From assembly GCA_041648755.1 (NCBI GenBank), contig JBAZOJ010000037.1:1-20494 (forward strand): DNA of 20,494 nt, read 5' to 3'. This stretch comes from JBAZOJ01 sp041648755. GTDB lineage: Bacteria > Planctomycetota > B143-G9. The position numbers and the translations under genes were made by a program. This document shows, piece by piece, positions 15,394 through 20,494 of the stretch. The notes under the pieces were generated by a model. The model ran no database searches and was not told where the DNA came from. It was given only the letters and a program-made list of their open reading frames with translations. Numbering within the stretch: the stretch's first letter is position 1; the number at the start of each line of letters is the position of its first letter.

Positions 15394-16875
15394 ATGCGAA
15401 AACTTGCACTTCTGCTGCTGTGCGGGTTCGTTCTCTCCGGGTGCTCTCATAGCAACAGCGAACCCTACGAGCATCATCTCTTCTACCCGCCATTGTTGGA
15501 GAATGAGCCCTTCTGGCCACATACATGGGGATGCCTGAAGCAAATGGACAAGGAGCTTCCGGCGAGCCCGGAGGCAGTCGAGATGTTCGCTCGGTTCAAG
15601 GGGCTACTCCCGAAATCCTCAATTGCCTGGCCTTGGGACAAGGATGCTGCTGTTGCGGATCTGATGGCGACCCCGTTTTCGGAGACTGAGGAATTTTCGC
15701 GCCTCGTGGTGGCCTGCCTTCTCAGCAAGGGCACCCCGGTGGGCGAAGATATGCCTGGTGCATTCCTGCAGGCGTTCGCGTTCCAGTGCGAGCACTATTC
15801 CGATGCTGTGATCCTCCAGATGGCGGAAATTCTGTATTCCGGAAAACTCTCCTGGAGGCTGTCACCGACTGATACTCTGGCCTTTCACTTCGCCTTGGTC
15901 GCACACTTCGGAATGAAGCGAGTGAACGAGTGTGTGGAGCGGGTCTATCGCGAGAACGGGCAGGTTCTGGTGCCACCGGTGCTGTTCCGGGGGTTTGTGC
16001 CCTCGATCATCTTCGAGGTGGCCGGCAAGGTGAAAAACGCGCCGCCCGCCGAGCACAAGGCGCTGCTTCAGTCCATTGCGTTCGCGTACACGGGCCGGAT
16101 AATGGTCCCGACCGAGACAATCCGGGAGTTCTACAAGGCCTATCCCTGCCGGACATACGCCCACGAACTGGTGGAGCGCGGCGACTTCGCGGTGATGGCG
16201 GATTTCGACCTGTGGCTGAACTTCAGGATGGCCTACGGAGACTGGTACACCATTTCGCCAGTGCTAATGTTCGAGCATCACCGAGTTGTCCCCGTTGGCG
16301 CTGGCGAACACGTGTATTCACCGGCAAAGTGGAGAGAGATGCAGCAACTCGGGATTTTCAATCCGACGGATCTCGCGGCCAAATCAGGGGTCACGTCGGT
16401 GACCGACTACTATCGGCACATGGTTGTGCCGGACCAAATCGACATCTGGCCTCGGATCCCAATCCACTACCGGGAGCATTCCATTGAAACCGCCCGCCTT
16501 ATCGCTCACTTCGAGAAGAAGATCCCGATTGACTCGGTCCCGGTAGAAGCTGACCTCGGCGTCGAGCTGAGATCCTACGAAAGCCGCTGCACCTCGACTT
16601 TCTCACTCCCCGTCGAGGATCTCATCCTTGACTTGATGATGGCTGAGGGGCTGGTTCCCTGTGCGTATTACTACCCCTATTTCGCGTGTTCATATCTCGT
16701 GGGCTTCTGGCGGGGAAGTTGGCATGCACCCTCCTGGGACCTCGGCAGCGAGACAAACCTGGCATTGCTTGTGAAGTTCTTCGGCTCCGAACTCGTCTGG
16801 AACGAAGGGAAACTGCAGTTCGACTGGAAGGATCCGGCCAAGGCGGCTGAGATAACTGCCAACGGAGTGAGGTAA
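15394..16875 (+). CDS. Lipoprotein of unknown family, tandem copy 1
   Basis: 493 residues from ATG at 15394, 8 nt after the preceding stop, with only a weak ribosome site (AGGTG, 15384-15388). A type II signal peptide with LSGC puts lipid at Cys17. The mature part looks mainly helical (QMDKELPASPEAVEMF, DAVILQMAEILYSGKLSWRL, PPAEHKALLQSIAFAYTGR) with several Trp/Tyr-rich stretches. Clustered cysteines occur late (SRCTST, VPCAYYYPYFACSY). No family is recognised and no catalytic motif stands out. The next gene is a clear tandem duplicate, and the identical segment GCCAACGGAGTGAGGTAAGA that ends both genes includes the stop codon and the bases after it, pointing to a duplication unit that included the 3' end. 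I infer an outer-membrane or periplasm-facing lipoprotein, co-transcribed with the gene at 14036. Confidence 0.8.
   Translation: MRKLALLLLCGFVLSGCSHSNSEPYEHHLFYPPLLENEPFWPHTWGCLKQMDKELPASPEAVEMFARFKGLLPKSSIAWPWDKDAAVADLMATPFSETEEFSRLVVACLLSKGTPVGEDMPGAFLQAFAFQCEHYSDAVILQMAEILYSGKLSWRLSPTDTLAFHFALVAHFGMKRVNECVERVYRENGQVLVPPVLFRGFVPSIIFEVAGKVKNAPPAEHKALLQSIAFAYTGRIMVPTETIREFYKAYPCRTYAHELVERGDFAVMADFDLWLNFRMAYGDWYTISPVLMFEHHRVVPVGAGEHVYSPAKWREMQQLGIFNPTDLAAKSGVTSVTDYYRHMVVPDQIDIWPRIPIHYREHSIETARLIAHFEKKIPIDSVPVEADLGVELRSYESRCTSTFSLPVEDLILDLMMAEGLVPCAYYYPYFACSYLVGFWRGSWHAPSWDLGSETNLALLVKFFGSELVWNEGKLQFDWKDPAKAAEITANGVR
15802..15904 (+). repeat. Near-identical 103-nt tract shared by the two lipoprotein genes (copy A)
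   Basis: It aligns without gaps to 17344-17446. The first 59 nt are identical and only 15861 and 15874 differ over the whole tract, whereas the next ~40 nt agree at only about two thirds of positions. It encodes DAVILQMAEILYSGKLSWRL and the helix after it. Confidence 0.85.
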
Positions 16876-16953
16876 GAGTATGACCTGCGCGTACCCAGTA
16901 AATCGCCGAAGTCCGGCCAAAGATATCCATCGCTGGCAAGAAGGGACATCAGG

Positions 16954-18423
16954 ATGAAGAGAATGGCGATCCTGCTGATCCTCTGTGCATCTCTGATAGC
17001 GGGCTGTTCTTGGGCTCCATGCGCATGCTGGTATGTCCCGAAGGTCAAGCATGACCCATACATTCCGGAAAGGCAGGGATGCCTGAGGCAAATGGACAAG
17101 GAGCTTCCGGCGAGCCCGGAGGCTGTCGAGATATACTCGCGGTTCGAGTATAGGATACCGAAGTCCTGCATCACGTGGAACGAGGAGGCGACCTTGTCCT
17201 ACCTGATGCTGACCCCGTTTTCGGGAACGGAGGATTTTGCGCGACTGGTGGTGGCCTGCCTTCTGGACGCGGGGACCCCGATAGGCGATCGCATGCCGGG
17301 CGCGTTCCTGCGAGCGTTCGCGTACCAGTGCGAGCACTATTCGGATGCTGTGATCCTCCAGATGGCGGAAATTCTGTATTCCGGAAAACTCTCCTGGAGG
17401 CTCTCACCGACTGATGCTCTGGCCTTTCACTTCGCCTTGGTCGCACGGTTCGGGATGACCCGGGTGAACCAGTTGGTTGCGCGGATCTACCTGGAGAACG
17501 GGCAGGTTCTGGTGCCGCCGGTGATGTTCAGGGAGTTCGTGCCCTCGATCATCTTGGAGGTGGCCGACAAGGTGAAGAACGCACCGCCCGCCGAGCATAA
17601 GGCGCTGCTCCAGTCCATCGCCTTCGGGTACACGGGGCGGCTCATGACTCCAACCGAGACCATCAGGGAGTTCTACAAGGCCTATCCCTGCCGAACGTAC
17701 GCCCACGAGTTGGTGGAGCGGGGCGAATTCGCTGTAATGGCGGACATGGACCTGTGGCTGACGTATGACCTGGTTGGCGGTTTGGACACCGACATGTCTC
17801 CGGTGCTGATGTTCGAGAAGGGGTTCCAGTGTTTTCCGCGGCCCAGCAGCCTGCCGTGCGTCCACTCGATGAAGGAGTGGGCGCGGATGCAGAAACTCGG
17901 TATCCTCACGCCGGGCAATCTCGCCGCGGAAGTGGGAATCACGTCGATGACCAAGTACGCTGAGTACATGACTTCTTATGAATACTACAGCACTTGGCCA
18001 CGCATTTCCATCCACTACCGGGACCAGCCCGTCGAAACTGCAAGACTGGTCGCCTGCTGCGAGAAGCGGATACCGCTCGACTCGGTGCCTGAGAATGAGG
18101 ATCTCGGATCTGTTATGAAGTCCATCCTGAAGCGGGCCACCGAGACAGCGGAGCCGCCCGTCTTCGACCTGATGCTCGATCTGATGATGGACGAGGGGCT
18201 GGTTCCCTGCAAGTACTTCTTCCCCTACTTCTCGTGCAGTCGCTTCGGCTCGCCGGCACATCCGGCCTGGCACCGAATCCTCTGGGATAACCCGAGTGAA
18301 GAGAACTTGGCCTCATTTCTCCACTTCTTCGGCTCCGAGCTTGTCTGGAACGAAGTGAACATGCAGTTCGACTGGAAGGATCCTGCCAGGGCCGCGGAGA
18401 TTATTGCCAACGGAGTGAGGTAA
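16954..18423 (+). CDS. Lipoprotein of unknown family, tandem copy 2
   Basis: 489 residues from ATG at 16954 with a poor ribosome site (AAGGGACATCAGG). A type II signal peptide with LIAGC gives lipid at Cys18. It aligns end to end with the gene at 15394: GCLRQMDKELPASPEAVEIY, a Cys-Glu-His-Tyr (CEHY) motif, HKALLQSIAFGYTGRLM, YPCRTYAHELVERGEFAVMA, and the C-terminal FFGSELVWNEV with QFDWKDPA. The two differ most at the N terminus after the lipid Cys and in the middle loop around residues 280-315, which may be the variable, surface-exposed or ligand-contacting part. The 78-nt spacer between the copies shows no terminator, so both probably share the promoter at 13988. Function unknown. Confidence 0.8.
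   Translation: MKRMAILLILCASLIAGCSWAPCACWYVPKVKHDPYIPERQGCLRQMDKELPASPEAVEIYSRFEYRIPKSCITWNEEATLSYLMLTPFSGTEDFARLVVACLLDAGTPIGDRMPGAFLRAFAYQCEHYSDAVILQMAEILYSGKLSWRLSPTDALAFHFALVARFGMTRVNQLVARIYLENGQVLVPPVMFREFVPSIILEVADKVKNAPPAEHKALLQSIAFGYTGRLMTPTETIREFYKAYPCRTYAHELVERGEFAVMADMDLWLTYDLVGGLDTDMSPVLMFEKGFQCFPRPSSLPCVHSMKEWARMQKLGILTPGNLAAEVGITSMTKYAEYMTSYEYYSTWPRISIHYRDQPVETARLVACCEKRIPLDSVPENEDLGSVMKSILKRATETAEPPVFDLMLDLMMDEGLVPCKYFFPYFSCSRFGSPAHPAWHRILWDNPSEENLASFLHFFGSELVWNEVNMQFDWKDPARAAEIIANGVR
17344..17446 (+). repeat. Near-identical 103-nt tract shared by the two lipoprotein genes (copy B)
   Basis: This is the partner of 15802-15904 at a constant offset of 1542 nt, with two mismatches. 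Synonymous sites inside it are almost unchanged, unlike the flanking sequence. Confidence 0.85.
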
Positions 18424-18472
18424 GAGGGCAGGCGACAGAAAGCTCTGCGACGCCTGTGGAAACTCCCGGAGT

Positions 18473-18500
18473 TTGACCGCATCTGCAATGGGGATATAAT
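18473..18500 (+). promoter_or_regulatory. Strong sigma70-type promoter, apparently giving a leaderless mRNA
   Basis: TTGACC (18473-18478) and a perfect TATAAT (18495-18500) are 16 nt apart. The next ATG is at 18508, only 7 nt after the -10, which is where transcription should begin. No ribosome site precedes that ATG. The -10 also sits in the inverted repeat GGGAT-ATA-ATCCC (18491-18503), a possible small operator. Confidence 0.7.
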
Positions 18501-18507
18501 CCCGCGC

Positions 18508-18690
18508 ATGGCAGAGAAACCCCCGGACAAACCACCTGTGAAACTCTATTTCAGGACCCGAGGCGGGAAGATCACGCGCTGGCGGGTCATCAGGTTCTAC
18601 CTGCTCATGTTCTGTCTTGCCGGTATCATCTTCATGGCGTCGCTCAATATTGTCGGGCGGCTGTTCCTCTACTTCGGCTGGGTGGAGTGA
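18508..18690 (+). CDS. Small single-span membrane protein, probably translated from a leaderless mRNA
   Basis: 60 residues. The N-terminal ~27 residues are polar and strongly basic (MAEKPPDKPPVKLYF, then RTRGGKITRWRVIR); a hydrophobic span follows at ~30-48 (YLLMFCLAGIIFMASLNIV), then a short tail ending in GWVE. The basic side predicts N-in/C-out topology. The ATG is supported by the promoter and not by a ribosome site: it lies at the expected transcription start. The stop overlaps the next gene by 4 nt (GTGA), so the two should be translationally coupled. No family is recognised. The main doubt is the small size, but the promoter fit, the membrane span and the coupling make a real gene likely. 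Confidence 0.65.
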   Translation: MAEKPPDKPPVKLYFRTRGGKITRWRVIRFYLLMFCLAGIIFMASLNIVGRLFLYFGWVE

Positions 18691-19724
18691 AGCGACTCCG
18701 GCGGGGGGTTTTCCTGCTGACTGCGATTTCACTGGCCGGGCTGCTATCCTGCTCAGGGCCGAGGGCGCCAAATCCTGAGGTAACTCCATCTGTCTCCATT
18801 GTTGTGGACGTTCCGGTTCCGGGAGAACTCGGCAAGCTTATGCTCAAGCTGCAGAGCCGGAACTCACACGAGCGTTTCGAGGCGGCCCTTGAGTTGAGGC
18901 GGCGCGGAGTGGACGCCGGTCGTCCGGCAATTCAGGATGGACTGAAAGCCGCGGAATGGTACATCCGCATCGATGCTCTTCGCCATGCAGCGGATTTCGA
19001 GGATGTTGCTATGGCAGGGGAAATGGCAAACCTGTTGTCAGACGGCAATCCGGCGGTCGCTGACGAGGCTGACCGCTGTCTGGCCTCGCTGCTATGCGTG
19101 TATCCCGGACCTTCTTCGCGCGACCGGCGTGGTGAATGGAAGACTTGGTTGGATGCTAACCCCGATTGCGACAGGACCGAACTGGTTCGTGAGGCAATGG
19201 TGCAGGTTATCGGGGGCATCTCGGACCCGATGGAGGAGAGGCGCCTGGGAGCCCTGATGGTGCTTCGCGGTCTGCGAGTTGCGAACAAGACCGATATCAT
19301 CGCTAACAGGCTCGCAGATGGCTCTATGGTGGTCCTATTGGCTGCTCTGGTTCTGCTGGATGAGGTCTGCACCGACTCGCACTGTAATGACAAGGTTACC
19401 CCGCTGCTGACATCCGCTGATGTGAACGTGCGTGGACATGCAGCCGTCTACCTGGCCGCGCGCGGGGCAGGGGAGGAAATTGCCTGGAAGTTGCAGGAAG
19501 CCATTACCGTCCCGGGGCTGTCATCGAGATGTCACGAGCTTCTTATCCGTGTTTTCACCGATGGCCCGGTGCTGAAAGTGGCCCCGGGGGATATGAAAGC
19601 ATCGGAATTGGCGCGGCTGTGGCATGATTGGATAATCACGGATGAAACGATCAAACGGAAGAGGGATTGGACGAGCGGGACTCCACCGGGATCGGTCAGG
19701 CCAACGCTGAAACCCGCGAAATAG
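18687..19724 (+). CDS. Lipoprotein with HEAT-repeat-like helical domain
   Basis: 345 residues from GTG at 18687, overlapping the upstream stop as GTGA. A type II signal peptide ends in LLSC (lipid on Cys22; Leu at the -2 position is somewhat atypical). From ~50 the sequence shows paired helices of HEAT/armadillo type: SHERFEAALELRRRG, WYIRIDALRHAADFEDVAMA, MANLLSDGNPAVADEADRCL, MEERRLGALMVLRGLRVA and SADVNVRGHAAVYLAARGAG. A Trp-rich RRGEWKTWLDANPD sits between repeats, as in many HEAT proteins of planctomycete-like bacteria. HEAT arrays bind proteins, so a periplasmic adaptor role is reasonable but unproven. The gene ends 1 nt from the stop of the convergent gene. Confidence 0.8.
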   Translation: MKRLRRGVFLLTAISLAGLLSCSGPRAPNPEVTPSVSIVVDVPVPGELGKLMLKLQSRNSHERFEAALELRRRGVDAGRPAIQDGLKAAEWYIRIDALRHAADFEDVAMAGEMANLLSDGNPAVADEADRCLASLLCVYPGPSSRDRRGEWKTWLDANPDCDRTELVREAMVQVIGGISDPMEERRLGALMVLRGLRVANKTDIIANRLADGSMVVLLAALVLLDEVCTDSHCNDKVTPLLTSADVNVRGHAAVYLAARGAGEEIAWKLQEAITVPGLSSRCHELLIRVFTDGPVLKVAPGDMKASELARLWHDWIITDETIKRKRDWTSGTPPGSVRPTLKPAK

Positions 19725-19732
19725 GCTATTTC
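19718..19732. other. Palindrome formed by two convergent stop codons
   Basis: GAAATAG-G-CTATTTC is a perfect 7-bp inverted repeat centred on 19725. It contains the TAG of the plus-strand gene (19722-19724) and the TAG of the minus-strand gene (read from 19728-19726). No T-tract terminator separates the genes, so transcripts from each side are expected to overlap unless termination occurs elsewhere. Confidence 0.7.
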
Positions 19733-20340
19733 ACCTTCTTTGCCTTGATGACTATTTCGGCCTCGGGATCATGAGTAAGAGTGATAGCCAGCAATCGGGC
19801 CTTGATGCCGAGTTCCTCGGCGGAGATGACCACCGGTTCCCACTTATGCTTCCACTGTTCTTCGAGATTGCTCAGCACAAAGTCCGGAAGCTGCTTGCTC
19901 CCGACCATAATCGGCGATGGCGTAACGAGCAAGTCCCCGTCCTTGGTGGGCGTGAGCGTTAACATCGTGAATACAACGGCGCCCTGCAGAGGGCTTTCGT
20001 TGAGCACGGTGGAGAACCTGACTTTGTCTCCTACGACTTCGAGATGCGGTTTGAGGATGCCTTTGGACTCGATATCCTGCTGGTCAATCAGATAGGCCTC
20101 AAGAACACGGATGTCCAGGCGAACCTCGAACACGGTTCCCACCGGAGCTGTTGCATACGCGTTCTGCAGATTGATCTTGGAGCGGGATACGATTGACTCC
20201 GCCAGCCTTGTTGGCATGGCCTCGGGGGTGACGTACCAATCGGGTATCTCCTTCAACCCACGGTAGTAGGTGAAGGCGTAGACGATGAATGCGATGACGC
20301 AGATCATGAACAAGAGAAGGATAATCTTGAAGGTCTTCAT
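19726..20340 (-). CDS. Membrane-anchored exported protein of unknown function
   Basis: 204 residues from an ATG at 20340 on the minus strand, with GGAGG (plus-strand 20345-20349) four nt upstream. One N-terminal span (residues ~6-24, IILLLFMICVIAFIVYAF after two lysines) anchors it with the remaining ~180 residues outside the cytoplasm. These are strand-rich with amphipathic helices (RLAESIVSRSKINLQNAYAT, VFEVRLDIRVLEAYLIDQ, GDKVRFSTVLNESPL, DGDLLVTPSPIMVGSKQLP), which loosely recalls membrane-anchored lipid-binding or YpmS/LmeA-like proteins, but I cannot assign it. The C terminus is lysine-rich (IVIKAKKVK). It has its own promoter and is not part of the plus-strand groups. Confidence 0.8.
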   Translation of the reverse strand: MKTFKIILLLFMICVIAFIVYAFTYYRGLKEIPDWYVTPEAMPTRLAESIVSRSKINLQNAYATAPVGTVFEVRLDIRVLEAYLIDQQDIESKGILKPHLEVVGDKVRFSTVLNESPLQGAVVFTMLTLTPTKDGDLLVTPSPIMVGSKQLPDFVLSNLEEQWKHKWEPVVISAEELGIKARLLAITLTHDPEAEIVIKAKKVK

Positions 20341-20358
20341 CTTGCCTCCGAATACACC

Positions 20359-20386
20359 AGTATAGCGCTTACCGGCCCAACTGCAA
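20359..20386 (-). promoter_or_regulatory. Sigma70-type promoter of the minus-strand gene
   Basis: On the minus strand TTGCAG (plus 20381-20386) and TATACT (plus 20359-20364) are 16 nt apart. The start site would fall near 20352, leaving a leader of ~12 nt that contains the ribosome site. The short-leader layout matches the promoter at 13988. Confidence 0.6.
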
Positions 20387-20388
20387 GG

Positions 20389-20493
20389 TCACAAGGGCAA
20401 AGGGGAGGGGATCCTGTTCGGGCAGTCCAGGTCAGGCATGCAGGAGTTGCAGTGGCCTTTTCCGCATATTTCGGTTGGGTCTCCCCTGTCTGA
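20389..20493 (-). CDS. Possible 3' end of a cysteine-rich protein gene (5' end outside window)
   Basis: One minus-strand frame is open from the window edge to a TGA at 20391-20389 and gives 34 residues, including EICGKGHCNSCMPDLDCPN. The four closely spaced Cys plus a His suggest a zinc or metal site. Third-position bases are mostly G or C, as in real genes here. A second minus-strand frame is also open and would end in an ATGA overlap with the next gene, but its composition looks less protein-like. Too short to be sure. Confidence 0.3.
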   Translation of the reverse strand, partial: SDRGDPTEICGKGHCNSCMPDLDCPNRIPSPLPL

Positions 20494-20494
20494 G

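Noticed and set aside
17404..18273. 289-codon antisense frame over the second tandem lipoprotein
   Set aside because: It appears only because codon bias in the duplicated gene removes stops from that frame; the composition is not protein-like.
1..20494. tRNA, rRNA, CRISPR array, insertion sequence, riboswitch or phage genes
   Set aside because: I looked on both strands and found no cloverleaf, regularly spaced repeats, terminal inverted repeats with a transposase, or conserved riboswitch core. The hairpins seen are short and local.

Overview
The window reads as chromosomal DNA from an uncultured, G+C-rich, Gram-negative (diderm) bacterium. The diderm call rests on an OmpA/Pal-type peptidoglycan-binding lipoprotein, several lipoboxes and many exported proteins. 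Non-ATG starts are frequent (GTG or TTG in 6 of 14 complete genes), usually with a GGAGG-type ribosome site 4-6 nt upstream. I cannot place the phylum. The set (GlmL-like ATPase, large jelly-roll membrane proteins, PD40 propeller, HEAT-type lipoprotein) suggests a poorly sampled lineage of the sort seen in candidate phyla, Armatimonadota, Chloroflexota-like or planctomycete-related genomes. No tRNA, rRNA, CRISPR array, transposase or phage gene is visible.

Region 1 (1-13820) is one long plus-strand gene series closed by a strong terminator. In order it holds: the 3' end of a GlmL/MutL-type ASKHA ATPase; an exported seven-bladed TolB-like propeller; a cytosolic barrel-sandwich/KOW protein with a TTG start; a 1277-residue membrane protein (large jelly-roll ectodomain, one membrane span, cytosolic domain of a DUF6754-like type); a six-span membrane protein; a protein with a membrane span at each end; a second polytopic protein; a Pal/OmpA lipoprotein with a long coiled coil; and a second 1276-residue paralogue of the giant protein. 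No glutamate mutase subunit gene is present. The likeliest reading is an undescribed envelope-spanning machine: an FtsA/PilM-style ATPase and a scaffold inside, a membrane core, glycan-binding arms outside, and a Tol-Pal-like link to peptidoglycan. This is inference from gene order, topology and paralogue conservation.

Region 2 (13821-18423) begins with a candidate sigma70-type promoter and encodes an exported two-domain protein followed by two tandemly duplicated lipoproteins of unknown family. The duplicates share a 103-nt tract with only two differences inside genes that are otherwise much more diverged.

Region 3 (18424-19724) has a very good promoter (TTGACC, 16 nt, TATAAT) lying so close to the next ATG that the mRNA should be leaderless. 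It drives a 60-residue single-span membrane protein and, through a 4-nt overlap, a HEAT-repeat-like lipoprotein.

Region 4 (19726-20494) is on the minus strand: a membrane-anchored exported protein with its own short-leader promoter, convergent with region 3 (stop codons 1 nt apart), and at the edge a possible 3' end of a cysteine-rich gene.
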